In this document: positions 25,663-34,119 of the stretch, in pieces
Layout: each line of letters begins with the position of its first letter
Position numbering within the stretch: the first letter of the stretch is position 1
Assembly: GCA_022837595.1 (NCBI GenBank)
Contig: JALHFX010000028.1
Location: forward strand, 1-60,385
From: Propionibacterium sp.
GTDB lineage: Bacteria > Actinomycetota > Actinomycetes > Propionibacteriales > Propionibacteriaceae
DNA length: 60,385 bases
Direction: 5' to 3'
Notes under the pieces: model-generated
Told to the model about the DNA's origin: nothing
Databases searched by the model: none
Seen by the model: the letters and a program-made list of their open reading frames with translations, nothing else
Made by a program: the position numbers and the translations under genes

Positions 25663-26922
25663 TCATTTGCCTTCGAAACGATAGATTTCGCCGGTGGAAT
25701 CGCTGATGACCACGCTGTGGCCCGCCTCTAGATCAAGCTCGACCAGCAGTTGTTCGTCACCGGCCGTGCTGTTGTAAACGAACCGTTCGTTGGTCAGTTC
25801 GACCATCTTGTGCCGGGCGTCCACCAGCCAAGGATGCCGCCGACGCAACGCAATCAGTGCACGGTACGCGTCCTGCATCCAGGGCATCGGTAACCGCCAG
25901 TCGTCCGGGCTCGCGGGTAGCTCGGGGCGGATCTCGTCATCGCCGCCCGGGCGTTCGTATTTCGTTCCCTCGACGCCACCCTCATCCCCGTAATAGACCG
26001 ACGGCATGCCGCCGACCGTGCAGAGTATCGCCATCGCCATCACAGCGGCCTGTGGCCCCACCATCGTGGTGATGCGGGTGACATCGTGGTTCCCGATGAA
26101 AGTCAGCGGCCGCAAGAGGTCGAGTAGCTCATCGTGCCGGGTCAGCGTCCAATCGAGTTCGAAGAAGTTGACGTCGTTCAGGCTGCTCCAAATCGCCTTC
26201 CAGAGCTCGTAGGCGGTCACCGACTGGAGGGTGGAGGCCTTCAACTGGTCCAGATCGGCGTGAATCACCTCACCGGTGAACAGCGCATCCGGATACTCAG
26301 CAAGTACCGAGGGCAGCACCGTGGCCCAGAACTCTGAATCGACCGCATATGCAGCATCCAGACGCCAACCGTCGATGCCGCGAGCAAGCCAGTAGCGCAT
26401 CACGTCACTGACCAGCTTCACCACGCCCGGGTTCGCATGGTTGAGCCGGACGAGGTCGTCACTGCCCTCGAAGTTCAACCGCGTCGGCGGATCGGTCGAG
26501 TAGTCGATATGGAACCACCCGGAGGTTTCAGCATCCGGCGAGGTGAGCGCCTCTTGTAACGCGGGAAAATCCTGGCTGACGTGGTTGAAGACGCCGTCGA
26601 GCAGGATCCGTACCCCTCGGGCCCGGCAGGCCTGAACGAGCGAATCGAAATCTGCATCGTCGCCCAGCCTCGGGTCGATCGTGAAGTAGTCGAGCGTGTC
26701 GTAACCGTGCGACTTCGAAGTGAAGATCGGTCCCAGTAATAGACCGTTACAGCCGAGGGCGATCAGATGATCCAGCCAGGCCTCCAAACGCTTCAAAGAG
26801 TGCGTCGGGCGTCCATCTGACCCGGCGGAGGTGTTCAATGCGCCTGTCATGCCGAGTGGGTAAACCGAATACCAGACTGCTGATTCCGTCCATCCGGGTG
26901 CGGTCACGGTGCGCCTCCTCAC
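25663..26922 (-). CDS. GH13 alpha-amylase family glycosidase
   Basis: A 419-residue (beta/alpha)8 glycosidase. The GH13 catalytic set is complete: LDGVFNHVS (about 108-116), GWRLDAAY with nucleophile Asp189, LFTGEVI with general acid Glu218, and FIGNHDVTR with Asp280. It opens directly with ESAVWYSVYPL, has no signal peptide, and is short, with a reduced C-terminal domain, so it is probably a cytoplasmic maltodextrin- or glycogen-active enzyme. Exact specificity is not readable. It is divergent from a TetR gene across a 14-bp palindrome, so regulation by that TetR protein and a sugar or other ligand is likely. GTG start at 26922. Confidence 0.88.
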   Translation of the reverse strand: MRRRTVTAPGWTESAVWYSVYPLGMTGALNTSAGSDGRPTHSLKRLEAWLDHLIALGCNGLLLGPIFTSKSHGYDTLDYFTIDPRLGDDADFDSLVQACRARGVRILLDGVFNHVSQDFPALQEALTSPDAETSGWFHIDYSTDPPTRLNFEGSDDLVRLNHANPGVVKLVSDVMRYWLARGIDGWRLDAAYAVDSEFWATVLPSVLAEYPDALFTGEVIHADLDQLKASTLQSVTAYELWKAIWSSLNDVNFFELDWTLTRHDELLDLLRPLTFIGNHDVTRITTMVGPQAAVMAMAILCTVGGMPSVYYGDEGGVEGTKYERPGGDDEIRPELPASPDDWRLPMPWMQDAYRALIALRRRHPWLVDARHKMVELTNERFVYNSTAGDEQLLVELDLEAGHSVVISDSTGEIYRFEGK

Positions 26923-26971
26923 ACGCCCAGCACGGGCTCATAGCTCGCCCGCGCGTACTTCTAGTGAGAGT

Positions 26972-26985
26972 AGCTCAATTGAGCT
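26972..26985. promoter_or_regulatory. Palindromic operator between GH13 and TetR genes
   Basis: AGCTCAATTGAGCT is a perfect 14-bp palindrome immediately upstream of the -10 box (TACGAT, 26986-26991) of the TetR gene, where bound repressor would block transcription of the regulator and perhaps of the divergent GH13 gene. Confidence 0.5.
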
Positions 26986-26991
26986 TACGAT
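26986..26991 (+). promoter_or_regulatory. -10 box of leaderless TetR gene
   Basis: TACGAT lies 6 nt before the ATG at 26998, which favours that ATG over the GTG at 26992. Confidence 0.45.
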
Positions 26992-26997
26992 GTGGCC

Positions 26998-27636
26998 ATG
27001 GGTAGGACAGATCGCTCTCCGCGTCGGCGTCTTGATCCGGTCACGCGCCAAGCGGAGATCCTGACCATCGCTGCCGAAGCTTTCGGAGCCCAGCCATATG
27101 AGCAAGTCTCGATGGCAGAGGTCGCCCGGCAGGCTGGCGCATCGGAGGCACTGCTCTACCGCTATTTCGGCTCGAAACCGCGGCTGTACGCCGAGGTCTT
27201 GCGTACGGCGTTGGCTCAGATCAGCGCGAACCAGCGGGCTGCGGTCATGAGTCTTGCAAGTACGATTTCGGTCCGTGATCGGTTGAGCGCATTGGTCTCG
27301 AGCTGTCTAGATGACCTGGCCAAGATGGAGCCCGAATGGGCCATCGCGCTCATCAGCGCGGGCGATTATCCGGCTGAAGCTCGCGAAGTGCGCGATGAGG
27401 CCCGTGAAGAACGCTTGGCAATGCTGCGCGAGCTGCCCGGACTGTCGGTCACGAACGACTACCTTCTGCATGGATTCATCGGTTTTATGGACGCCGTCTG
27501 TCTGCTCTGGATCGAACGTGGCTGCCCGCACCGCGACCGAGACGCACTAATCCGAGGATGCCTGAACGCTCTGCTGGGATCCGACGACGCCCTGCGTCCG
27601 GGAACCGGCCGGCGCAGCAAGTTCGGCCGCCGCTGA
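26998..27636 (+). CDS. TetR-family transcriptional regulator
   Basis: A 212-residue protein. Its HTH spans about residues 14-60: RQAEILTIAAEAFGAQPYEQ, then VSMAEVARQAGASEALLYRYFGSKPRLY, the standard TetR arrangement. The rest is a helical ligand and dimer domain with no recognisable subfamily. The ATG is placed by the leaderless-type promoter. It is divergent from the GH13 glycosidase, and a PfkB-type sugar kinase follows 16 bp downstream behind its own -10 box. It probably represses itself and the glycosidase through the 14-bp palindrome. Confidence 0.85.
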   Translation: MGRTDRSPRRRLDPVTRQAEILTIAAEAFGAQPYEQVSMAEVARQAGASEALLYRYFGSKPRLYAEVLRTALAQISANQRAAVMSLASTISVRDRLSALVSSCLDDLAKMEPEWAIALISAGDYPAEAREVRDEAREERLAMLRELPGLSVTNDYLLHGFIGFMDAVCLLWIERGCPHRDRDALIRGCLNALLGSDDALRPGTGRRSKFGRR

Positions 27637-27640
27637 TCTC

Positions 27641-27646
27641 TAAGAT
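27641..27646 (+). promoter_or_regulatory. -10 box of leaderless PfkB-family gene
   Basis: TAAGAT lies 6 nt before the ATG at 27653, inside the 16-bp gap after the TetR gene, so the kinase may be expressed on its own. Confidence 0.45.
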
Positions 27647-27652
27647 GGGCGC

Positions 27653-28471
27653 ATGGCTCCTGTCATCGTCTGCGCCGGCCTCACCACGATCGATATCGCA
27701 CAAGCGGTAACGGAGCTGCCATCAGCTAATACCAAAATGATCGCCGAGGACGCCTGGCTCGATGTCGGTGGGCCAGCAGCCAACGCGGCCAGAGTGGCCC
27801 AGCGTCACGGCTGCGAGGTGCGTCTGGTCACCGCACTCGGAGATTCGGAGTTGGCGACCATCGCCCGCCAGCGGCTGGTCGGCATCGAGATCATCGACGT
27901 CGCGCCGCCCAGTCACCAGCTGCCGGTCTCCACCGTGTTCATCACTCCGGACGGCTCACGCGCGGTCGTCTCGCGCAATGCGACGGCTTTGGGCGCGATC
28001 GAATTGCCGGACCCTGCTGTGCTCGACGGTGTCGAGGCGGTGTTGCACGACGGTCATCTGCTGGATGCTTCGCTCGCGCTCGCGGCAAACCGGGCGCCCC
28101 TCCATGTGCTCGACGGCGGTTCTTGGAAGCCGGGATTGGAGAAGCTACTGCCGATGATCGATCTCGCAGTGGTTTCAGCTGACTTCGCCTTGCCGGGCCG
28201 CGACGCCGACCAGGCTTTGAGCGACCTGAGTGATTTCGGCATTCCCCGGCTGGTCCGCACCAGAGGCCAAGAACCAGTGCAGGCGATGCTCGGCGGGCAT
28301 CTGGAGCTCTTTCCCGTGCCACAAGTGATGGTGGTCGATTCCACCGGCGCCGGCGATGTGCTGCACGGATCACTGGTCGCCCAGCTCGCCGGTGAGACCG
28401 ACTTCACTGCGGCGCTACGCAATGCGATCGTCGAAGCATCCGAGTCGGTGACCCACTACCGCATTTTTTGA
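27653..28471 (+). CDS. PfkB/ribokinase-family carbohydrate kinase
   Basis: A 272-residue kinase. The N-terminal motif DVGGPAANAARVAQRHG (about 38-55) is PfkB signature 1, with GG for the substrate sugar. The C-terminal VDSTGAGDVLHGSL (about 225-240) is signature 2 with the catalytic Asp and the GAGD anion hole. It is slightly shorter than typical ribokinases (about 300). The sugar is unknown; residues are too divergent to choose among ribose, fructose, adenosine or others. The neighbouring TetR and GH13 genes suggest a carbohydrate locus. It ends 11 bp before the convergent mannosyltransferase gene. Confidence 0.85.
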   Translation: MAPVIVCAGLTTIDIAQAVTELPSANTKMIAEDAWLDVGGPAANAARVAQRHGCEVRLVTALGDSELATIARQRLVGIEIIDVAPPSHQLPVSTVFITPDGSRAVVSRNATALGAIELPDPAVLDGVEAVLHDGHLLDASLALAANRAPLHVLDGGSWKPGLEKLLPMIDLAVVSADFALPGRDADQALSDLSDFGIPRLVRTRGQEPVQAMLGGHLELFPVPQVMVVDSTGAGDVLHGSLVAQLAGETDFTAALRNAIVEASESVTHYRIF

Positions 28472-28482
28472 GCCTGAACCGG

Positions 28483-29580
28483 TCACGACGCCCAGGCACC
28501 GGTTCCGAAACAATAGGCCCACCAAGCAATCAAGCCCAGATCCGCAATCAACAACAGGACTCGTAATACTGTCCAGGCTGAGCGCGCGCCCGATGATTTC
28601 GGACGCCAGGCCAGCAACGAGCCGATCATGCCGAAGAGCGGGAACCACAACAGCACCGCACGGTTAACCGACATGAACCAGCCCGAACTGCTCAGAACGA
28701 CCACGTTGACGCCGACCCAGGTGAACTCGGCCCAGCGGCGCTTCATCAGGCACCACAGTGCGCTGAGATAGCCCAACGCCACTGAGACGATCTCGAAGCG
28801 GAAGATCAACGGCACCTCGGGACGACCTGGCCAGTACGACTCGGCGGTCAGCGGCAACGTCGTCCACAATGCCTCCCACGGCCACGAGAGATTGCGCTGC
28901 CAGCCCTGCCCTTGGGCCGAGTACCAGGCCGTCCATGAACCGGTCAGATGATGCAAGAAGACCACGTATCCGCCGAGCACAGTCGCCGGAAGCAGCAGCC
29001 ATGCGGTATCGCGCGCTTTGGCGGCAAACCCACGATTGGCCTGGGTCGCCACCAGCACAACCATGGCAGCAAGCAAGAAGACCCCGGAAACCCGCAAACC
29101 ACAGGCAATCGCCGCGAGCGCAGCCATCTGCCCCCAGCGACGGTTCATGCCGCGCTCCCAAGCCCAGAATGCGGCGGCACAAAAGAACGGTTCTGTATAC
29201 GGCACGGCTGTGAAGACTGTCATCGGGGCCAGCAACCACAAACAGGCCATCGGCGCCCCACCGATACGGTGAAGCGCCCAGGCGGCGGCCGCACTGGCCA
29301 CCTGTGCCGCGATGGCTGTGGCGATCACCACCGGTAACCCGAGCGCATTGAATCCTGCCATCAGCAGTGGGAGCCCCGGGAAGAATGCGACATCGAGGGG
29401 GTCACGATAACCGTGAGTTGCGATCGCCAGATAGTGCTCGACATCCCAATGCGTCAGGACCTGCGCGATCGACATCCCCGTCGTGGCCATGATGCCAACG
29501 GCGATGCCCAGCAGTAGCGCTCTAGTGCCAAACCAGGTGATGATGACCAGCCGGATCCCGCGATTATCGGTTCGTGTCAC
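28483..29580 (-). CDS. PIG-V-like membrane mannosyltransferase
   Basis: A 365-residue integral membrane protein with about nine hydrophobic segments. THWDVEHYLAIATHGY near residue 42, followed by FFPGLPLLMAG, is the PIG-V (GT-C) signature, with the Asp of HWD in the first extracytoplasmic loop as the likely catalytic base. Family members use polyprenyl-phosphate mannose to decorate lipids or glycans outside the membrane. The GTG start overlaps the stop of the upstream GT87 gene (GTGA), so the two are translationally coupled. It is the last gene of the DUF5318-PBP-GT87-PIG-V block, which suggests a job in envelope glycan assembly. Confidence 0.8.
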   Translation of the reverse strand: MTRTDNRGIRLVIITWFGTRALLLGIAVGIMATTGMSIAQVLTHWDVEHYLAIATHGYRDPLDVAFFPGLPLLMAGFNALGLPVVIATAIAAQVASAAAAWALHRIGGAPMACLWLLAPMTVFTAVPYTEPFFCAAAFWAWERGMNRRWGQMAALAAIACGLRVSGVFLLAAMVVLVATQANRGFAAKARDTAWLLLPATVLGGYVVFLHHLTGSWTAWYSAQGQGWQRNLSWPWEALWTTLPLTAESYWPGRPEVPLIFRFEIVSVALGYLSALWCLMKRRWAEFTWVGVNVVVLSSSGWFMSVNRAVLLWFPLFGMIGSLLAWRPKSSGARSAWTVLRVLLLIADLGLIAWWAYCFGTGAWAS

Positions 29581-31073
29581 CGGACTTCGGCTCCGCTGGT
29601 GAGCGTCGGTCTATCTTCAGATCCAGTACTCGGCGGAAGATCATCGCCGGCTCTACCCGACTGGTGTATCCGCCGGGCATGTGCTGCCCTTGCACGGTCG
29701 TGCAGTGCGGTGACCCAGCGATCGTCGTTGGCGTGGTTGACCACCCCGCCCAGTGGATCGTCCACCATCGGCCTGCGAACTGGGTCATTCCACGGGAACC
29801 TGATGTCGTCGATCACCCGAAGTGCCAGCCAGACCTGAACGCAGACGCGCACCACAACAGCGATCCAATAGATCCATTCCCAATCGGTACCTGCACCGAT
29901 CACGCCCTCGAGGAAACCCCAGATGGCCGCGTAGTAGACGGCCTCACCCAGCGTCCAGATGCCCACATCGAGCACCTTCGGACGAGCCAGCACGACGATC
30001 GGCAGCAGCCACAAGGCGTATTGCGGAGAGTAGACCTTGTTGAAGATCAAGAAGCAGAGCATCAGTAGCAAGACGATCTGGGCGATTCTCGGTCGCCGCG
30101 GCGCGTGGAATACCAGCCAGCAGACGCCGATCCCCGAAACAGCCATACAGCTGAAGGCGATCGCCGAGACAGCCGGAATCTTCACACCCGCGAGCGTCAG
30201 CACGTACCAGATCGAGCCGAGGTCGGCGCCGCGATCTGCGTTCAGCGTCCAGAACTCCGACCAGCCACGCCAGGCGAGGATCATGACCGGCACATTCACG
30301 ATCAGCCAAGCGAGCACCGCACCCAGCCAGGCGCGGGCCACCGCCCGGTAGTGCCCCGTACGCATACAGACCACGGTGATCGCCAGCAGTACGAGCACCG
30401 GGTAGAACTTGGCCGCGAAGGCCAAGCCCAGGACTGCGCCGGCGATGAGCGGGTAGCGGCGGCTCCAGATCAGCAGGCCGATCGAGGTCAGCATCACGGC
30501 GAAGAAGTCCCAGTTGATCAGGCCATTCAACGCGACGATCGGCGATGCAGAGATCAGTAAGGCGTCCCAGACGCGCACCGGCGAACCACGGTCACCCCGG
30601 GGCGAGGCCTGCCCCATCTTCAGATGCACCAGGACTGTGACCAAGAAGCAGAGGAAAAGAACAATCGCGTTCACCTGGAAGAAGAGCTGCGATGCTGCCA
30701 GCCGCTCATCGAAAGTGGCGTCCGGCGAGATCACCGCGCCCAGGAGGCCAGTAATTGCCCTGGTCACCGCGACGAAGCCGCCGGTCAGGACCGGATACTC
30801 AAGCAATATATCCGTGTATATCCCAGACCCAATACTGAGGTCGCGATTGAGATAAAGGATCGGGATATCGCTGTAGCACGCCCGCATGAACGCGTTCGGG
30901 AACGGGTCACCGGGTAGCGGACGGCAGGGTACCTGCCGCCAAAGCAGGATCAGCCACGTCAGGGTCGCCGAGGCGAACGCGAAGAAGGCCGGATTGAACC
31001 ACAACCCCGCACGGCGGGCCCTCGATCCCAAGGGCCCGCCGACGCGATAGGTGAGGTCTGCCGGTTCATTCAC
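29577..31073 (-). CDS. GT87-type polyprenyl-phosphate mannosyltransferase
   Basis: A 498-residue protein with roughly ten membrane segments. Near the N-terminus lies a loop (YSDIPILYLNRDLSIG then YTDILLEYPVLTGGF) typical of the GT87/DUF2029 group; acidic residues of this loop are catalytic in PimE-like enzymes. The mycobacterial homologue lies directly downstream of ponA1, and here too the gene follows a class A PBP by 27 bp, so the order is conserved. It probably adds mannose or a similar sugar to envelope lipids or polysaccharide. The C-terminal about 60 residues are charged and cytoplasmic. Confidence 0.8.
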   Translation of the reverse strand: MNEPADLTYRVGGPLGSRARRAGLWFNPAFFAFASATLTWLILLWRQVPCRPLPGDPFPNAFMRACYSDIPILYLNRDLSIGSGIYTDILLEYPVLTGGFVAVTRAITGLLGAVISPDATFDERLAASQLFFQVNAIVLFLCFLVTVLVHLKMGQASPRGDRGSPVRVWDALLISASPIVALNGLINWDFFAVMLTSIGLLIWSRRYPLIAGAVLGLAFAAKFYPVLVLLAITVVCMRTGHYRAVARAWLGAVLAWLIVNVPVMILAWRGWSEFWTLNADRGADLGSIWYVLTLAGVKIPAVSAIAFSCMAVSGIGVCWLVFHAPRRPRIAQIVLLLMLCFLIFNKVYSPQYALWLLPIVVLARPKVLDVGIWTLGEAVYYAAIWGFLEGVIGAGTDWEWIYWIAVVVRVCVQVWLALRVIDDIRFPWNDPVRRPMVDDPLGGVVNHANDDRWVTALHDRARAAHARRIHQSGRAGDDLPPSTGSEDRPTLTSGAEVR

Positions 31074-31100
31074 CGGGCTGTGCTCTCCCAGGACGCAGAG

Positions 31101-33371
31101 TCACCGCCGCCCAGTGCGGGTCGGTTCAGGCCGGGTGTCCGGCTCATCGTCATCGTCCGGTGGCCTCGTCGTCGCAGGAACCGTCGGCTCCGGCGCAGTG
31201 GTTTCGGTCGGTTCGGGAGCATCCGGGCCCCGCGTTGTCTCCGGCCCCGTGGTCTCCGGTTCGTCCTCGGGTTCGGCAGTCTGCGGGACAGTCGCCGGAG
31301 CCTGAGTTACCGGGGCGGGCAATGTGTTCCGCACCGATGGCTGAATATTCGACGCTGGATCGAAACTAAGATAAGGCATGCCTGCGGTCGCCTGTGCCAT
31401 GTACCGATTCCAGATATCAGTCGGATAACCGGCACCGTAGAAGGCGCCGCTGCCCGGACGCGTATAGACATCCAGGTTCTGGTTGCCGTCGTCACCGGCA
31501 ACCATGACCACGGCCGTCGCGATTTGCTTGGTGTAGCCGACCAACCAGGCCGCACGGGTGATCTGTTCGGTAGAGCCTTCCTGGCCGATGGCGATACCCT
31601 CCGTGCCGGTCTTTCCCGCCACCGCGCGTCCACCGACCGCATTGACCGTGGAACCGGAGACTGCACCCGACAATGCGTAGGTCAGATCGCGCGCCACGTT
31701 CTCCTCAATCGCTTGATCGCCCTCGGTCTCGCCCTCAAAGATCACCTGCCCCGAGGCATCACGTACCTCGGCGACGATGTGTGTCTCATTGCGCACGCCA
31801 TTATTCGCGAGCGTGGCATAGCCGGTGGCGTTGTCGAGCGCGGTGACTTCGCCCTCGCCCAGCACCATGCGGTTCACCTGCGGCGCCCAGCTGGGATCCT
31901 CGGGAATACCTGCATCGTTGGCGGCACGAATGAGCTCTTCGGTTCCATCCGGGATGCGCTCAACCAAATCGACAAACGACGTGTTGATCGAGTCCTGAAT
32001 CGCCTTCTGCAGCGTGACCGTGCCGTATTGGTAACCGGAATCATTCTGGACCGGCACAGAATCGCCCACAGGCGTGTAGGTCGAACCCCGCAGAGTCGAG
32101 CTGAGGCCGAAGCCGTTACGCAGACCGGCAACCGCACCCCAAACTTTGAAGGTGGAGGCGGCGTAGCGTGGTGTGGTCGCCCAATTGCGTGAGTCGGAGA
32201 CAAAATCGGTGCCGCCAAAAAGAGCAAGGATCGCGCCGGTACCGACTTCGAGGGAAGCGAGGCCGACATGCAGATCCTCGACAGGAGGCTTGACCCTGTT
32301 GCCGTCCTCGTCGGTAACGAACCCAGCATTGTCGACAGCCTGTTGAACCGTCGTCTCAACTGCGTCGATAGCAGCTTGCTGCATGTCCGCGTCCACCGTG
32401 GTGATGATCGTGAGACCGCCACCGTTGATCTGGTCGGCGGTGAACCCCTTTTCCTCGAGTTCGTTGGTGGCCATATTGATCAGGAAACCGTTGGGACCAC
32501 CGTAGACATCGGAGACCGGGATGTCCGGGAAGTCAGGCAGGTGATTATGGAACTCGTCGTACTCTTCCTGGGTGATCGATCCCATCGGATCGAGCATGCC
32601 GTCCAAGACGTAGTTGTATCGCTCCAACAGTGCTTCCCTGGCTGCTTCTCCGGACGCGGGGTCGAGCGCAGACGGCGTGTTGACCATTGCAGCGAGCGCG
32701 GCAGCCTGACCGATATTCAGATCGGCCGCGTCCTCCTGGAAGTAGGCTTCAGCAGCAGCCTGGATACCGTAGGCGCCCCGCCCGAAATAGATCGTGTTGA
32801 GGTAGCCCTCGAGTACCTCTTCCTTCGACTCATCCTTGTTCATCTTGATGGCCAGAGCCAGCTCGGTGAACTTGCGGGTGAAGGTCTGGTCGCTGGTGAG
32901 GTAACGGATCTTGATGTACTGCTGGGTGATCGTGGAACCGCCACCGGTGATTTCCCGGTTGGTCAGGATGCCGGCGATCGCGCGTGCCATGCCTTTGAGA
33001 TCGATACCCTTGTTCGTCCAGAACGTGCGGTCTTCTGCTGCGACAACGGCGTCCTTGATCGACTGCGGCATCTCGCTGTAGGAGATATTCGTGCGATTCT
33101 GAATAGCCAGCGAGCCGAGTTCAGTCGTGCCATCACGGAAATAAAGTTCCGTGGTCTGCGTGGTGAAATCCGCGTTCGGATCTGGCAGTTGAGCCCGCTC
33201 GTAGAAGATCAGGCCTGCAATGCTGATCAACAGAAGCAGCGCCAGAACCACGATGCCGCCGATCTTCAAGACTCGACCGACCCGTCCGCCTTTCTTGCCG
33301 ACTTGTCCGCCAGCACCTTTGCCAGCCCCAGTCGTCGCGGGCGAACTCGCCCGTTTTGCCTTCTCAGCCAT
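31101..33371 (-). CDS. ponA1: Class A penicillin-binding protein (PonA1-like)
   Basis: About 756 residues. A basic, Ala/Gly/Lys-rich cytoplasmic start precedes one membrane segment (about 38-58). The GT51 glycosyltransferase domain shows EDRTFWTNKGID with the catalytic Glu, ITGGGSTITQQYIK and EEVLEGYLNTIYFGRGAYGI. The transpeptidase domain has STFK (SxxK), SIN (SxN) and AGKTGTEG (KTG). A Pro/Glu/Thr-rich tail of about 75 residues ends the protein. It polymerises and cross-links peptidoglycan. ATG 33371 (MAEKAKRASS) is chosen; the extra upstream residues would lie inside the DUF5318 gene, with whose 3' end it overlaps by 8 nt, so the two are probably coupled. Confidence 0.92.
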   Translation of the reverse strand: MAEKAKRASSPATTGAGKGAGGQVGKKGGRVGRVLKIGGIVVLALLLLISIAGLIFYERAQLPDPNADFTTQTTELYFRDGTTELGSLAIQNRTNISYSEMPQSIKDAVVAAEDRTFWTNKGIDLKGMARAIAGILTNREITGGGSTITQQYIKIRYLTSDQTFTRKFTELALAIKMNKDESKEEVLEGYLNTIYFGRGAYGIQAAAEAYFQEDAADLNIGQAAALAAMVNTPSALDPASGEAAREALLERYNYVLDGMLDPMGSITQEEYDEFHNHLPDFPDIPVSDVYGGPNGFLINMATNELEEKGFTADQINGGGLTIITTVDADMQQAAIDAVETTVQQAVDNAGFVTDEDGNRVKPPVEDLHVGLASLEVGTGAILALFGGTDFVSDSRNWATTPRYAASTFKVWGAVAGLRNGFGLSSTLRGSTYTPVGDSVPVQNDSGYQYGTVTLQKAIQDSINTSFVDLVERIPDGTEELIRAANDAGIPEDPSWAPQVNRMVLGEGEVTALDNATGYATLANNGVRNETHIVAEVRDASGQVIFEGETEGDQAIEENVARDLTYALSGAVSGSTVNAVGGRAVAGKTGTEGIAIGQEGSTEQITRAAWLVGYTKQIATAVVMVAGDDGNQNLDVYTRPGSGAFYGAGYPTDIWNRYMAQATAGMPYLSFDPASNIQPSVRNTLPAPVTQAPATVPQTAEPEDEPETTGPETTRGPDAPEPTETTAPEPTVPATTRPPDDDDEPDTRPEPTRTGRR

Positions 33372-33804
33372 AGATGTCCTCAACTGTCTGCTGCTTGCGC
33401 GGGGGGCGGCGCCGCCGCCCATCGCCCAACACGAACGTCTCTATTAGATGGTTCCAGCCACAGTCGGGGCAAATCTCCACGACACGCACCTTGAACTCAC
33501 CGAATTCACCTTCCATCTCAGCCAGTTCTTCATTCGACTTGATGCGGCCCGAGAACTGCCCGAGCTGGTCGCCGAAAATGTAGTTCAGCAGCGTCAACCT
33601 GTCGGAGACGCAGACCGGGCAGTCACGCTCGGCCGGGTAACCGTGATGCAAAGCCGACCGGACGAGGAGAGGATCAGCGTCACAAGGATCAAGACCCGCC
33701 AGAAGAGCCTGCGGACGACGCATCGCCTCGAGAGTCGCCCGGCGTTGCAGAGCATGGCTGATCTGCTCGCGCTGGGTGCGGAAGCGGTGCGAAACCATAG
33801 CCAT
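33364..33804 (-). CDS. DUF5318 family protein
   Basis: About 146 residues. Two CxxC pairs, ERDCPVC and EICPDCGWN, form a likely zinc ribbon. RRATLEAMRRPQALLAGL and NYIFGDQLGQFSGRI are characteristic of DUF5318, which in mycobacteria sits just upstream of ponA1, as here. No biochemical function is known. The conserved pairing with a class A PBP suggests a role in cell-wall synthesis or its control. The start is ATG 33804 or ATG 33798; the ORF overlaps the PBP gene by 8 nt. Confidence 0.8.
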   Translation of the reverse strand: MAMVSHRFRTQREQISHALQRRATLEAMRRPQALLAGLDPCDADPLLVRSALHHGYPAERDCPVCVSDRLTLLNYIFGDQLGQFSGRIKSNEELAEMEGEFGEFKVRVVEICPDCGWNHLIETFVLGDGRRRRPPRKQQTVEDIYG

Positions 33805-33907
33805 AAGCCTAAACCGGCCAGCCAACCGCGTTGGGTGGGCGATGTTGGTAACCGGCGGCCTTGACTAGTAGGATGGGCGCGCCCGTGCGGGAATGCGCAT
33901 GGTTTTG

Positions 33908-33980
33908 GGGGCATTAGCTCAGTTGGTAGAGCGACGGCTTTGCAAGCCGTAGGTCAGGGGTTCGAGTCCCCTATGCTCCA
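33908..33980 (+). tRNA. tRNA-Ala (anticodon UGC)
   Basis: A 73-nt cloverleaf. Acceptor GGGGCAT pairs with ATGCTCC (one G-T wobble), discriminator A. D-arm GCTCAGTTGGTAGAGC. The anticodon stem ACGGC/GCCGT encloses the loop TTTGCAA, giving TGC. T-arm CAGGGGTTCGAGTCCCCT. The 3' CCA is not encoded. It marks the left edge of an accessory island, the usual integration context for integrative elements. Confidence 0.95.
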
Positions 33981-34119
33981 CCCTGCTCTCTTTGTGATGC
34001 TCCGCGCCGTCGGCGTTGCTGTTCTCTCGGATGATGGTGGCGTGGTGTCGTTTCAGGGTTGGTAGGTCGATGGCGTCGGCGAAGTGCGCAGTCAGGAGCT
34101 TGTCGGATTCGGCCTCGAG
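33981..34119 (-). pseudogene. Relic of a large serine recombinase (C-terminal coiled-coil part)
   Basis: Read on the minus strand directly after the stop of the LD-carboxypeptidase gene, the sequence encodes LEAESDKLLTAHFADAIDL followed by PTLKRHHATIIRENS. This resembles the coiled-coil and zinc-ribbon region of large serine recombinases, typically LEAExxKLLxAHYAxAIxLxLLKxExxRI. The frame runs into the tRNA without a catalytic domain. It is taken as the stub of an integrase that once used this site; a second similar stub (HFADAIS) is seen near 37140. Confidence 0.5.

Noticed and set aside
28477..28504. Terminator GAACCGGT...ACCGGTTC between the convergent PfkB and PIG-V genes
   Set aside because: The arms mostly lie inside the end of the minus-strand gene and no T-run follows on either strand.
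32268..33494. Long plus-strand frame of about 408 codons
   Set aside because: It is the antisense shadow of the PBP and DUF5318 genes, which carry clear family motifs. Similar long shadows at 1343-2443, 4192-5166, 5263-6195 and 49863-51107 were dropped for the same reason.
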